Assembly (NCBI RefSeq): GCF_963082655.1
Contig: NC_081553.1
Location: 34,591,882 to 34,655,881, forward strand
Source of the DNA: Stomoxys calcitrans
Taxonomy: Eukaryota; Arthropoda; Insecta; Diptera; Muscidae
Direction: 5' to 3'
Length of the DNA stretch: 64,000 nt
Part shown: positions 33,060 to 45,814 of the stretch, piece by piece
How the letters are laid out: the number at the start of each line of letters is the position of its first letter
Position numbering within the stretch: the first letter of the stretch is position 1
Notes under the pieces: generated by a model
What the model was told of the DNA's origin: nothing
What the model saw: the letters and a program-made list of their open reading frames with translations, nothing else
Database searches by the model: none
Translations under genes and position numbers: made by a program

Positions 33060-33880
33060 ATCGTAAAGCTTAAAATTTTTTAGGTTATACGTACTCAGAA
33101 CGTTTTGACAAATGAGCGTTTTTTGTGTTGTTTATAGTAACACAAAAGATTCATCTGGTCCAAAACATGGACTTAAAATGTAAACATTTTCGTTCGATCA
33201 TTTCTACAACTTTCGACTTGGATTAACTCAACAACAGTGTATCGATGAACTTAATTCAATTTTTGGCGCTGAAAATCCATCAAGGACCAGTGTTTATCGA
33301 TGGTATGGTGAATTTAACCGAGGTCGTAATTCATTCCAAGACGAATTTAGTAAATGTCGGCCAAAATCAGTTGTTGTTCCAACAACCATTGATGCTGTGC
33401 GCCACTTATTTTTGCAACATCGTAATGTGAGCTATCGTTAGATTTAGACAACCTTAGGTAATAATGGGACCAGCATACATTCAATTGCATGAACATTTGA
33501 CCGTCAAAAGAATTATTTCGCTTGGATCCCACACAATTTGTCAATCGCTCAATATAGGATCGTGTCGATTGGTCGAAAGGAATGCTTCAAAAATACGATT
33601 GCAGTGCTTCGAATCATATCTAAGACATCATGACGTGGATTTACGCGTATGAGCCCGATTGTAAACAGCAGTCGGCTGTATGGGTATTTTAAGATGAGCC
33701 AGGTCCAATAAAAGTTGCTAGCGCACGAAGCACTTCCAAGCAAATGATCGCCTGTTTTTTCGCAAAAACTGGACATGTCGCAATCGTTCCACTAAAATAA
33801 CGCAGAACAGTCAATTCTGAGCGGTACACAACTCGTACTGAAATTTCATTCGATTACAAAGTACGACTCAAGAGTCGGGA
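33060..33880 (+). pseudogene. Second mariner lineage, transposase pseudogene
   Basis: Different from the DD41D copies. Helix-turn-helix region near 33210-33435 ('NPSRTSVYRWYGEFNRG'). Further on, in shifted frames, come 'WSKGMLQKYDCS'-like and 'ARSTSKQMIACFFAKTGH' stretches typical of the central catalytic core of DD34D mariners. Stops (e.g. near 33438) and several frameshifts interrupt it. Similarity ends near 33830-33880, so the third catalytic region is missing. Confidence 0.78.
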
Positions 33881-33959
33881 TATTGCGATATTTTTTTCCA
33901 ATAATGGGGAGTTGCCCCACATAGTCGGGATAATCCCGACCATATGGCAAACCTAGATA

Positions 33960-34110
33960 AGAATCCTCCCTTTTATAGCCAAGTTTTTACATGGCACAGT
34001 ACCTCACAAATTTCACCAACATTAGAAGAGAATAACCACCACTGAGAATTTGTTCTGATGTTCTCGCCGGGATTCGAACCCAGGCGTTCAGCGTCATGCT
34101 TTTAGAGACA
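33960..34110 (-). repeat. tRNA-derived SINE, head part only
   Basis: Minus strand: 'ggttcgaatcccggcgag' (B box, about 34065-34082) and about 100 bp of body with 'gtgaggtactgtgcc'. The rest is missing. Confidence 0.72.
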
Positions 34111-35126
34111 TACGTCAGGAAGCTCCATATATGTCGGCAAAATGGATGGCGGAAAGTGGTAAAGGTGTTAATCCGTCTAAGGAGTTACAAGGTACCCAAG
34201 CACCGGTCTCCTTGGGAGGAGCAAATTTTGTTAAAGCGCAAAATACCTGGGTTTTTTGCTAGCAGAAAATCGAATTTTTCAAAGGGCAACACTTGCATTT
34301 TACATGTGGAAGAGGAGATTGGCAAAAGTTGGACGCTTAAATAACATATAACACCTTGGTAATATACTGCAGTTGTCAGTTATAATGCAATATGGTGTTG
34401 TGGTCTGGTGGACGGCCCTCATAACCATTCGAAGGTTTCTTTTTACGGCAATGATTTTTTTCTTTTCTTCCAATATCACTTTATCACACTACTTGTTGCT
34501 ACCTGTTTGCTGAATTTTTCGCCTATTGTATGGTGTGTCTGCTTCAAACCTGAACCGTAGTAATGCCATTTTTAGCAATGGATTTTGTTACTCGACCACT
34601 TTATACCATTTATAATTGACTGTTAAAAGCACGCCTCATTATGCTGATATGCGACCAAAATTCCTGCTGTTCCTTAATGGTAAAATTTGCATTCGGGTTT
34701 TCGAGTACTGTTGGTGGACATTTGTGCTAAAACTCTACCACATGCAAATTTTCTCTATATAAACCCACACACAAATATGCACACACACACACACACACAT
34801 TTACACAACTGTTGTAACAAATACCAATTCCGTTTTACCCCATAATTTTGATTTGATTGCAAAAATATGAAAGTGAAAACATTTGTTTTAATTTCCCCCG
34901 AGTAAATGTGTCTCATGGTCATGAATGGAATTTAAAATGGGTTTCATTTCGCTCCATCTACCACATTGGCCCCCGTTACAGTTCCACGAGCCATTGAGCT
35001 AGGTAATACAAAACTGCCACGACCACCTGTATGAGGGACCACAGTATTTGATTGTTCAAAAGGGACTCCCTTCTTTGATATTGAATACCTTCATAGTCAT
35101 ATGCAAATCCCAAATAAATTTGAAAC
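34111..35126. other. Intergenic upstream of the 97-codon ORF
   Basis: AT-rich unique-looking DNA with (CA)n near 34778-34798. No recognisable promoter could be defended. Confidence 0.5.
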
Positions 35127-35420
35127 ATGTTCAACATCATGGACGAGATGGATTGGCCAACCCCAAACGGGGATTTTATAATGCTACGTGATGGAAATAA
35201 TAGGATCAAAGAGTGGCTGCTCATTCGAACTGATGGACGCTATTGGAAATTGAAAGGGATATACTGTAGTTCTGAAAGTAATTATAATGTGGTTAGTGAT
35301 CAAACATTCAAACATTGGTGGTTGGGGGAGAGGGAGGAGAATGAGACCGTTGATGTATTTAATTTAGATGGTAAAACTTTTAAATTCCATAGCGTTTTGT
35401 TTGCTATACCAGTAGCTTAA
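35127..35420 (+). CDS. Hypothetical 97-residue protein
   Basis: ATG at 35127 (alternatives at 35139 and 35148) to TAA at 35418-35420. A TGA two codons upstream closes the frame, so this is not the end of a longer exon frame without splicing. Composition is protein-like: balanced, acidic, aromatic-rich (WPTPNGDF, GRYWKLKGIYC, FKHWWLGEREENE), with no low-complexity or repeat-derived part, unlike almost every other ORF here. AATAAA lies 17 bases after the stop. No signal peptide or membrane segment. No family is recognised; it could be an orphan gene, an exon, or a remnant of an inserted element. It lies in a stretch without recognised transposons. Confidence 0.4.
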   Translation: MFNIMDEMDWPTPNGDFIMLRDGNNRIKEWLLIRTDGRYWKLKGIYCSSESNYNVVSDQTFKHWWLGEREENETVDVFNLDGKTFKFHSVLFAIPVA

Positions 35421-35785
35421 TAAGTTATTAAACTTGAATAAAGTAGTGCGCACTCAATGAAGTTTAGGAAGAGTCATGGATTCTTATAGAAAGGGTGGCC
35501 CAATTGCAATCAGCTAACGAAGATGTATCGAATATGTTGGCCAGCCGAGGTAGTCACTTCAATTAGGTGGTGTTCCATCATTACACGGAGTGCCACAGCA
35601 TTCCTCTACAGGATACATGGTATTACATACATAGAATATGATTCCACTCACCTAAGTGAAGCCAGCTGTTGTAGCTTTCTTTGACAGAATTCAACTAAAT
35701 TCTAGTTTTGCCAGAACTAAACCATTCCATTAGGTATCTACTCTGTTTGGCAGCTCTTGTATACTTATTCTTATAATGGAAGTAG
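35421..35785. other. Intergenic
   Basis: Unique-looking. An AATAAA at 35437 may serve the preceding ORF. Nothing else is supported. Confidence 0.5.
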
Positions 35786-35980
35786 ATGAAAAAAAGGCAT
35801 TAAGTTCGGCCGGGTCCAACTTTGGATAGCCACAACCTCGGGTGTAAACCCCCTTTCGCCACAATCTGGTGAAAATGGGACAACTTAAGCACCCAAATTC
35901 GGCACGGACATTGAGTGGTGTAATAAATATAAGTCTCTGATGAATTTTGTATTTCAAATTCCAGCGAAATTGAATAAAAG
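35786..35980 (-). mobile_element. HINE 3' end fragment
   Basis: Minus sense: tail complement 'aaaggcattaagttcggc', hairpin remnant 'cggccgggtcc', and 'acaacctcggg' with about 120 bp of interior. The next HINE begins immediately after. Confidence 0.65.
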
Positions 35981-37318
35981 ACAAGTAAAAGCGTGCTAAG
36001 TTCGGGCGGGCCGAATCTCTTATACCCTCCACCATGGATCGAATTTGTCGAGCTCTTTCCACAGTATTTCTTCTTAGGCAAATAAAGGTAAAAGAAAAAA
36101 ATTGCTATGTTATTAGAACAATATCAAGTTATGGTTCATTTCGGAGCAGAATTGAATTGAATTTTGGAGACCATTGTAGTCATTGTGTAAAATTTCATCC
36201 AAATCTAGTGAGAATCGCACACTTTAGGGGCTGAGGAAGTAAAATATGGAAAACGGTTTATAGGGGAGCTGTATTTGGCTATACATCGATTCATGCCATT
36301 TTCGACACGTATATTAAAGGCCATGAAGTCGATGTACAAATTTCAGCTAAATTGGATGATAATTGCGCCCTCTAGTGGCTCAAGAAGTCAAGACCCCAGA
36401 TCGGTTTATATGACAGCTATATCAGGTTATGGACGGATTTGAACTATTCTTAGCACAGCTGTTGAAAGTCATAATAAAACACCTCATGCAAAATTTCAGC
36501 CAAATCGGATAATACTTGCGTCCTCTAGAGGCTCAAGAAGTCAAGACCCAGGTCGGTTTATATGGCAGCTACATCAAGTTATGGACAGATTTGAATTATT
36601 CTCAGCACAGCTGTTGAAAGTCATAACAAAACAGCTCATGCAAAATTTCAGCCAAATCGGATAATAGTTGCGCCCTCTAGAGGCTCAAGAAGTCAAGACC
36701 CCAGATCGGTTTATATGGCAGCTGTAGCAGGTTAAGGACCGATTTGAACCATTCTTAGTACAGCTGTTGAAAGTCATAACAAAACACCTCATGCAATATT
36801 TCAGCCAAATCGGATAAGAATTGAGCCCTGTAGTGACTCAAGAAGTCAAGACCCCAGATCGGTTTAAATGGCAGCTATAGCAGGTTATAGATCGATTTCA
36901 ACCATACTCAACACAGTTGTTGGAAGTCATCAAGAAAACACCTCATACTATATTTCAGCCAAATCGGATAGGAATTGCTACCAGTAGAGGCTCAAGAAGT
37001 CAAGATCCCAGATCGGTTTATATCGCAGCTATATCAAAACATGGACCGATATAGCCCATTTACAATCGCAACCGACCTACACTAATAAGAATTATTTGTG
37101 CAAATTTTCAAGCAACTAGCTTTACTCCTTCGAAAGTTCCGGACGGACGGACAGACGGGCAGACGGAAGGACAGACGGACGAACATGGCTAGTTCGACTT
37201 AAAATGTCATGGCGATCAAGAATATTTATACTTTATGGGGTCTTTGATAAATATTTTGAGGAGCTACAAACAGAATGACGAAGTTAGTATACCCCCATCC
37301 TATGGTGGAGGATATAAT
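35981..37318 (-). mobile_element. HINE copy with both ends, type 1 units
   Basis: Minus strand: 3' tail and hairpin at 35981-36020 (acaagtaaaagcgtgc, 'ttcgggcgggccgaa'), about six ~153 bp units, (GTCY)n at about 37141-37185, and the 5' terminal block at 37260-37318 ('cccccatcctatggtggag', tataa). Confidence 0.83.
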
Positions 37319-39873
37319 AAAGCTTTTATGGGCTTCAGACCCTTTATCGGCAGATCGCTCTGCATGGAAGCTATATCTAAATATTGTCCGATACAAACCA
37401 TATTTGGAACGGACGTCGGGAGACCTAAAAATAACCACTGTTTCAAATTTCAGCGAAATTGGTTAAAAAATAAAGCTTTTAAGGTCTTCAGACCCTTTAT
37501 CGGCAGATCGGTCTATATGACAGCTATATCTTAACAAAGTCCGATCTGAACCATATTTTGGTCCTATGTTGGGAGGCATAAAACTACCCACTGTTTAAAA
37601 TTTCAGCGAAATCGGTTAAAAAAATAAAGCTTTTATGGGCTTCAGTCCCCCTATCGGGAGATCGGTCTATATAGCGGCTATGTAAATATTGTCCGATCCG
37701 AACTATATTTGGGTCAGATATCGGGAGGCTTAAAATAACCCACAGTTGCAAATTTCAGCAAAATCGGGTAATAAATAAAGCTTTTATGGCCTTCAGACCC
37801 TTTATCGGGAGATCGGTCTATATGGCAGCTATATCTAAATATAATCCGATCTGAACCATATTAAGGTCGGCTGTCAGGAGGCTAAAAATAATCCTCTGTT
37901 TTAAATTTCAGCGGAATCGGTTAAAAAATAACGCTTTTATGAGCCTCAGACCCTTTATTGGGAGATCGGTCTATATGGCAGCTACATCTAAATATAGTCC
38001 GATCTGTATTATATTTGGGTCAGATGTCGGGAGGCCCAAGATAACTCTCTGTTTCAAATTTCATCGAAATCGGATAAAAAATAAAATTTTTATGGTCTTC
38101 AGACCCTTTATCGGGAGATCGGTATATATGGCAGCTATATCTAAATATAATCCGATCTGAACCATATTAAGGTCGGCTGTCAGGAGGCTAAAAATAACCC
38201 TCTGTTTTAAATTTCAGCGAAATCGGTTGAAAAATAACGCTTTTATGAGCCTCAGACCCTTTATCGGGAGATCGGTCTATATGGCAGCTATATCTAAATA
38301 TAATCCGATCTGAACCATATTAAGGTCGGCTGTCAGGAGGCTAAAAATAAGCCTTTGTTTTAAATTTCATCGAAATCGGATAAAAACTAAAGCTTTTATG
38401 GTCTTCAGACCATTTATCGATAGATCGGCCTATATGGTAGCTATATCTAAATACAGTCCGATCAGGACCACATTAAGGTCGGATATTGGGACGCTCAAAC
38501 CAACTCACTGTTTCACATTTCAGTGAAATTGGGTAATAAATAAAGCTTTCATTGGCTTCAGACCATTTATCGGGAGATCGGCCTATATGGCAGCTATATC
38601 TAAATATAGTCCGATCTGAACCAAATTTAGGTCGGCTGTAGGGAGGATCAAAGTAACCTACTGTTTTAGATTTCGGCAAAATCGGTCAAAAAATAAAGTT
38701 TTTATGGTCTTCAGACCCTTTATCGGGAGATCGGTCTATATGGCAGTTTTATCTAAATATAGTCCGATCTGAACCATATTTAGGTCGGCTGTCGGGAGGC
38801 TAAAAATAACCCTCTGTTTTAAATCTCGGCAAAATTGGGTAATAAATAAAGCTTTTATGGCCTTCAGACCCTCTATCGGCAGATCGGTCTATATGACAGC
38901 TATATCTAAATAGAGTCCGACCATGTCGGGAAGCTTAAAATAACCCTCTGTTTCAAATTTCAGTGAAATCGGATAAAAAATAAAGCTTTTATGGTCTTCA
39001 GACCCTTTATCGGGAGATCGGTCTATATAGTATCTATATCTATATATAAAGTAATATAGTCCATTCTGAACCATATTTGGGTCAGTTGTCGGGAAACTTT
39101 AAACTACTCACTGTTTCAAATCTTAGCAAAATCGGATACAAAATAGGTTTTTATGGGCATTAGACCCTTTATCGGGAGATCGGTCTCTATGGCAGCTATT
39201 TCTAAATATAGTCCGATCTGAACCATATTTGAGTCAGATGGCGGGAGGCTTAAAATAACCCACTGCTCTAAATTTCAGCGAAATCAGCTAATAATAAAAG
39301 CTTTTATGGGCTTTAGACCCTTTATCGGGAGATCGCGGCTATATCTAAATGTGGACTGATCTAATCCATATTTGGGTGAGATGTCGAGAGGCTTAAAATA
39401 ACCCACTGTTGCAAATTTCAGTGAAATCGGATAAAAAATAAGTAGTTTATGGCCTTCAGACCCCTTATCGGGAGGTCGGTCTATATGGCAGTTATATCCA
39501 AGTATAGTCCGATCTGAACCATATTTGGATCAGTTATTGGGAGGCCTTAAACTACTCACTGGTTTAAATTTGAGAAAAATTTAATGAAAAATTAAGTTTT
39601 TATGGGCATTAGACCCTTTATCGGACAATCGGTCTATATAAAAGCTATATCCAAATATGGTCCGATTTGACCCGCTCGAGAATTTAACCAGCGTGCATCA
39701 AAAAGACGTATCTGTGCCAAATTTCAGCTTAATATCTCAATTTTTAAAGACTCTAGAGAGATTACAACAGACAGACGGACGGACAGACACACGGGTCGGA
39801 AATTAATATTTCGATGTGTTGCAAACGGAATGACTAAATGAATATACCCCCTATCCTACGGTAGTGGGTATAA
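37319..39873 (-). mobile_element. HINE copy, type 3 units, 3' end missing
   Basis: Minus strand: 5' terminal block at about 39835-39873, short (GTCY)n at about 39767-39790, then about fifteen units of ~153 bp. The marker 'cgggagatcggtctatat' recurs near 37805, 37961, 38114, 38267, 38726 and 39020. The array stops exactly at the 5' end of the previous HINE, so that element probably inserted into or beside it. Confidence 0.83.
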
Positions 39874-40635
39874 AAATCAGATTTGTTTAATTTTTCCTGG
39901 TATGAATAATTTATGTAATTTTTTTTATGCAAAAAATATATTCAGCTTTTCACCTCAATGTTTTCATATACCTGTGAAGCTAAATAAATGTTTTTTTTTT
40001 TGCTTTCTACGAAACAAAACAAAAAGTTTCCCTAACTTAAATTAACTTCACCCAAAAAGAGAGAATGCACCTTTTTTGTTGGTATCCTTTGGTGAGGTTA
40101 GCATTAACACAATTATGTGATCCCAAGTTCTTGTCTTCACATGGCCTACATACAGTTGGAAACGGCCAAGTCCCCATTGAATCAGATGTTCTTTCAATAC
40201 GCCGAAAAACATATCTCATGTGTTTTAGCCAGAAAACCTTTTGGTTTTTTGTTTTTCACCAACCCTTCGTTGGCTGGCTGATGTTTACCAAATTCCATTA
40301 TAACTTGGTCAATTCTTTGTACACTCTTGGCACGTTATTATTGCGGAGTACCAATTTAAGGGTTTATATTTTCACATATTCATACCCTTAAATTAACACT
40401 TGAAAATTCACCTGAGGCTAACAGACCATTTTTTTTGTCTTCTCTTATGTTTGCTAGACTTTTTTTTATGTTTTTCTGGGTTTACTCCTTCTAGAACATT
40501 GCTCTCAAATATGCGATGTGTTGGGGATAGATAATGGGTGGTTTTTTTGCTCAACACTTGAGAGCAGTGTTGCCACTAAGAAAACTTTTTTCCTATGCAT
40601 AATAAAACGAGTGAAAACTCATTAAGTTTGACCAC
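39874..40635. other. Intergenic, no gene seen
   Basis: AT-rich with T homopolymers. A 108-codon plus ORF (40065-40391) has no recognisable features and unusual composition (Phe/Leu/His-rich). It is not accepted as a gene. Confidence 0.55.
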
Positions 40636-40955
40636 TCCGAAGTTTGCAAATGCAAATTTTGCCCATGAACATTTCACTAAGGAACAGGGGCAAACTTCTC
40701 ACATATAAATGAGTGCAGTGCGATTCAAGTTTTAAGCTCAATGATAAGGGGCCTCTTTTATGCAGCCGAGTCAGAACGGCGTGCCGCAGTGCGACACCCC
40801 TTTGGAGAGAAGTTTTACATGGCATAGTACCTCACAAATGTTGCCAACATTAGGAGGGGAAAACTTTGTCTGATGGTCTCGCCAGGATTCGAACCCAGGC
40901 GTTCAGTGTCATAGGCGGGCATGCTAATCTCTGCGCTTCAGTGGCCACCCCGAAG
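40636..40955 (-). repeat. tRNA-derived SINE, near full length (~320 bp)
   Basis: Minus strand: tRNA-like head with A box (aagcgcagagattagc, 40938-40923) and B box (gggttcgaatcc, 40896-40885) at the spacing of RNA polymerase III promoters. The body has 'gtcgcactgcggcacgccg' and the tail 'atgggcaaaatttgca'. The best preserved member of this family in the window. Confidence 0.88.
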
Positions 40956-40993
40956 TTTGGCTATATTTAATATTCTATTGGATGTCTATCTAC

Positions 40994-41766
40994 CAGCTGA
41001 ACCGGACCCGCTCCGCTGAGCCTTCTTTTACTTCATGTGGAATAAAAATATCCTTTGAATATTTATTTTCAACATTTAAAGAGCTTTCAGTGAAATACCA
41101 TGCTACGAAAATTAGGGTATAGGGTCATTTAAGTTTGGATGTTGGATGTACCCTATTTTTAAAAGACTTTATTGGTGTCCGATATGACCGTGGGGATTTT
41201 GGGATTGGGAAGGCCCCCGTGGTGGTGGCTGGTGGGTTAAGGGGTGGTGTGGACTTCCGAAAGTGGGTATGCATTTCCTGCCCTACTTCCAAATACCATT
41301 CATTTGAGCCTCATATTTCCATAGTCGGCAAACATGTCCGGTTTGGAAGGTGTTTTGGGTGTTGCGCGGCCACTGTACTTTGGTCTGAAAGACCTTTCGT
41401 TTGAGCCCGTAGTGCTATGGTCATAAATTTGTCCCATTTGGGGGGTGTTTTTGGGGAGGGGCGGCACCCACTTAGTCCCACATTTGGATACCCGATTCAT
41501 ATTCCACACTAAAATACCTTTTGATTGAGCCCCTTAGTGCTATGGTCAGTAAATAAGTCATTTTTGGGTGGTGTTTTGCTGAAGGGGTGGACAGCCAGAA
41601 ACTTGGTCCCCTTTTTGGATATCAGATTCGTATTCTACTTGGAAGTACCTTTCATTTGAGTCACATATTGCCATGGTCGGTAAATATGTCCGATTTAGGG
41701 GTTTTTTTGGGGCCCCCGTGTGATCCAACAAACACTTGGTCCGACAATTGGGTACCATACACCTTT
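40994..41766 (-). mobile_element. Helitron-like element, 3' part
   Basis: Minus strand: 3' end at 40994 (complement of agctgaaccgg...cgctccgctgagcc), conserved subterminal block, about four units, then cut by the HINE that starts at 41767. Confidence 0.75.
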
Positions 41767-43725
41767 TTATACCCATCACCGAAGTATGGGGGTATATTCA
41801 TTTTGTCATTCCGTTTGCAACACATCGAAATATCCAATTCTGACCCTATAAAGTATATATATTCTTGATCAGCATAAAGATCTAAGACGATCTAAACATG
41901 TCCGTCCATCTGTCTGTTGAAATCACGCTACAGTCTTTAAAAATAGAAATATTGAGCGGAAATTTTGCACAGATGCATATTTTGTCCATAAGCAGGTTAA
42001 GTTCGTAGATGGGCTAGATCGGACTATATTTTGATATAGCCCCCATATAGACCGATCCACCGATTTAGGGTCTTAGGCATATAAAAGTCACATTTACTAT
42101 CCCATTGGGGTGAAATTTGGGACAGTGAGTTATGTTAGACCCTTCCGACATCCTTCGTCAATTTGGCCCAGATCGGTCCAGATTTGGATATAGCTGCCAT
42201 TTAGACCGATCTCTCGACTTAAGGCATTGGGCCCATAAAAGGCGCATTTATTATCCGATTTCGCCGAAATTTGGGACAGTGAGCTATGATAGGCCCTTTG
42301 ACATCTTTTTATACCCTCCACCATAAGATGGGGGGTATACTAATTTCGTCATTCTGATTGTAACTACTCGAAATATTCGTCTGAGACCCCATAAAGTATA
42401 TATATTCTTGATCGTCGTGAAATTTTATATCGATCTAGCCATGTCCGTCCGTCTGTCCGTCCGTCCGTCCGTCCGTCCGTCTGTCTGTCGAAAGCACGCT
42501 AACTTCCGAAGGAGTAAAGCTAGCCGCTTGAAATTTTGCACAAATACTTCTTATTAGTGTAGGTCGGTTGGTATTGTAAATGGGCCATATCGGTCCACGT
42601 TTTGATATAGCTGCCATATAAACCGATCTGGGGTCTTGACTTCTTGAGCCTCTAGAGTGCGCAATTCTTATCCGATTGGAATGAAATTTTGCACGACGTG
42701 TTTTGTTATGATGTCCAATAACTGTGCTAAGTATGGTTCAAATCGGTTCATAACCTGGTATAGCTGCCATATAAACCGATCTGGGGTCTTGACTTCTTGA
42801 GCCTCTAGAGTGCGCAATTCTTATCCGATTGGAATGAAATTTTGCACAACGTGTTTTGTTATGATATCCAACAACTGTGCCAAGTATGGTTCAAATCGGT
42901 CCATAACCTGATATAGCTGTCAAATAAACCGATCTTGGGTCTTGACTTCTTGAGCCTCTAGAGTGCGCAATTCTTATCCAATTTAAATGAATTTTGGCAC
43001 GTAGTATTTTGTTATGATATCCAACAACTCTGCCAAATATGGTTTAAATCGGTTCATAACCTGATATAGCTGTCATATAAACAGATCTGGGGACTTGTTT
43101 TGCCTAAGAAGAGATGCCGGGAAAAGAACTCGACAAATGCGATCCATGGTGGAGGGTATATAAGATTCGGCCCGGCCGAACTTAGCACGCTTTTACTTGT
43201 TTCAATTTCGCCCAGACCGGTCTAGATTTGGATATAGCTGCCATATAGACCGATCTCTCGATTTAAGGTCGCCAAATTTTGGGACAGTGAGTTGTGTTAG
43301 GCTCTTCAATATTCTTCTTCAATTTGATCCAGATCGGTCCAGATTTGGATATAGCTGCCATATAGACCGATCTCTCCATTTAAAGTCTTGGCCCCATAAC
43401 GGCGCATTTATAATCCGATTTCGCTGAAATTTGACACAATGACTTATGTTAGGCTTTTCGACATCCGTGTCGTATATGGTTCAGATCGGTCTATATTTGG
43501 AGATGGCTACCATAAAGACCAATTATTTGTGCTGCAAAATTGAACAATGACTTGTACTTATTAGACCTCTTAATATCCATGTCAAATTTTGGTCCAAATC
43601 GAACCATTTTTGGATAAGGCTGCTATGGGAGCATAGATTATACATTTTTCACCGGATTCTGACAAAAGGTGGTACCCCAGGTGTTGGGTATTCAAAGTTC
43701 GGCCCTGCAGGCCTTTTTACTTATT
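41767..43725 (+). mobile_element. HINE copy, type 2 units, interrupted by another HINE
   Basis: Starts TTATACCCATCACC, has the conserved 5' block, a reduced (GTCY)n (41899-41917) and units. It continues after 43202 with two to three more units and ends with a worn hairpin ('ttcggccctgcagg') and tail tttttacttatttt. The intruder occupies 42309-43202. Confidence 0.82.
42309..43202 (+). mobile_element. Compact intact HINE, type 1 units, nested
   Basis: About 894 bp with all landmarks: TTATACCCTCCACCAT start, 'ctgagaccccataaagtat', (GTCY)n at 42440-42490, 'gaaagcacgctaacttcc', three ~153 bp units, hairpin 'ttcggcccggccgaa', tail cttttacttgttt. Perfect 15 bp subterminal inverted repeats: tataccctccaccat (42310-42324) and atggtggagggtata (43146-43160). 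It sits within a T run of the outer HINE. Confidence 0.9.
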
Positions 43726-45169
43726 TTTGTTTTCAAATTGCCATGGAATGGCAACTCTGGTTGCAAGCATATGATTGCCTAGAATTCCTCTACGATAAAG
43801 TCTGGCTTTTGCCTTTTCTGGAAAAATGATGAATAAAACCAAGTGCTTCTTAAAACTGACCTTTTTGCTGTTAATATAAGAGCACTTCAACATTAAGTAT
43901 AAAGGCAGTTTCTACCCAGTTTGTACGGTGGTGGGAAATGTTGCTCTTTCCTTCCATTTCCTTCGTGACTTTATGCACAAGCATAGACATTTTACACATC
44001 CTCACATGCCTGATCCCTCTTCTTTTGTCACTCACACTTAAATAAACCGAAAACTCTTAGAAGGCGTGTGGACAATAGCACATTGGTCATAGGAAAACGT
44101 CACTAGCGAATGTTAGAAGGTTAGGAGGTAACCATTTGAGATATGCAGTGTCAAGGCTTGTGATATATGCGGAAGTGAATTCAGCAGAAAACCACTTGCA
44201 TTTGATTTAAGTCGCTGTTGTTGTGAGGTTTTTAATTAAGATGTTTAACTTGGTTACAGTCTCCTTAGATTTTCTGGGAATTTCAGATAATGTTATTTAG
44301 TTGCGAACAAAACAATTTTGGTTTCATAACTAAAAAGAACAAAAATTATATAACATTTCCTGAGGAATCTCTAATGGATTGGGATGGATGTGCCACGAGT
44401 GATATAAGAAGAATTTAAATGAATGTATGAGACTTTTACATAGAATAGAATGCAGTTACAGAGTCACAAGCTGTGAAAAAATTTGTCAACGCCGACTATA
44501 TGAAAAATCCGCAATTACTTTTTGGGCAACCCAAAAGATTGTTAAGATATATAAATGAGAGTTGGGCTACATTTGTCTTAATCAAAACCATGTAACCTAA
44601 CCTAATACCTATACAAGGTTATGTTGTAATGTAGCATATTTATGATTATTCCTTTCTTTATTTTCCAAAAAAAAAAGAAAGTCAAACAATTTTTGTTTCA
44701 ACGACATTTGAGAATCTTTAGCATTTGGAAAATATGCATTTGACAGGCAAATGTTGTCACTCTGCATGTGTGTGGAAATGTTTCAACAAAGATTTTTTTT
44801 CATATGTATGTTTATTTTTTTTTTTTTTGGGATTTATTCTGTCGCCGTTGTTGCTTGGAAACGAAGGCGACACATGTCACAGTGCCATGGGAATGAATGT
44901 GTGAATCTTCTTATTCACACTCATACGCATTCTTGCAAATACAATCTCCAGCCTGGCAACGAAAACGCAGCGGTTGGCAACACAAATAGACAGCCGCTTT
45001 ATACAGCCAATAACAATTGTTGCGAATTTGAAGAGATTTGCCCAATGCACTTGACATCGAGTGAAGCTTGTTACGAGATGTCACAATGAAGTTATGATGA
45101 GTCGAGAAAGTTTTTTGGGCAGACATTTTTGTATGATTTCTTTGGAGTGTAGGGAATTATTGTTAACAA
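43726..45169. other. Intergenic with a mariner MITE fragment
   Basis: Mostly unique-looking. 44444-44533 is annotated separately. A 112-codon plus ORF at 44751 contains a poly-Phe run from a T tract and is not accepted. Confidence 0.55.
44444..44533. mobile_element. Mariner-type MITE, one end only
   Basis: About 90 bp matching the right end of the complete MITE at 63471-63706, including the inverted repeat (tccgcaattactttttgggc then aaccca). The other end is absent. Confidence 0.85.
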
Positions 45170-45650
45170 AAAACAAGTTAAAAAGCGTTAGGTTCGGCCG
45201 GGCCGAACTTTGGATACCCACCACCTCGGGTATATATGTAATCCAACTTTCATCAAAATTCGGTGAAAATTTCATACCTTATGTCCCTTAGCAGTTTTAT
45301 CGAAATATGTTCCGATTTGGACCAAATACTAATAAGTACAGTAGCTATATGACAGCTATATCCAAATCAAGACCGATCTGGGCCAAATTGACGAAGGATA
45401 TCAAAGGGTCTATCATAACTCACTGTCCCAAATTTCGGCGAAATCGAACAATAAATGCGCCTTTTATGGGCCCAATACCCTAATTCGAGAGATCGGTTAA
45501 TATGGCAGGTATATCAAAATCTGTACCGATCTGGGCCAAATTGACGAAGGATGTCGAAGGGTGAAACACAACACTCTGTCCCAAATTTCAGCAAAATCGG
45601 ATAATAAATGTGACTTTTATATGTCTAAGACCTTAATCGGGTCTTGGAGC
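45170..45650 (-). mobile_element. HINE 3' end with about two units
   Basis: Minus sense: tail complement aaacaagttaaaaagcg, hairpin 'gttcggccgggccgaac', 'cacctcgggtatatat', then type 2 units. It breaks off near 45650. Confidence 0.75.
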
Positions 45651-45814
45651 TATGAGTGAAGATCGAGTTCTCATCATCCTTAAGAACAGTATTCGCCCTC
45701 CATTCATCCCTCCCGGGAAAACATATGCTGACAGGCCTAATCCCAACCGCTACCAGTACGAGATTATCGCAGATCCTCCTCAGTCTACTCTCTGCATCAT
45801 TTCTCTGCAATTTG

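Noticed and set aside
40065..40391. 108-codon plus ORF
   Set aside because: Odd composition, no motif and no promoter or tail signal.
40885..40950. Possible tRNA gene
   Set aside because: A and B boxes are present, but the cloverleaf cannot be completed and the sequence continues into a repeated SINE body.
44751..45089. 112-codon ORF
   Set aside because: Contains a poly-Phe stretch from a T homopolymer and no recognisable domain.
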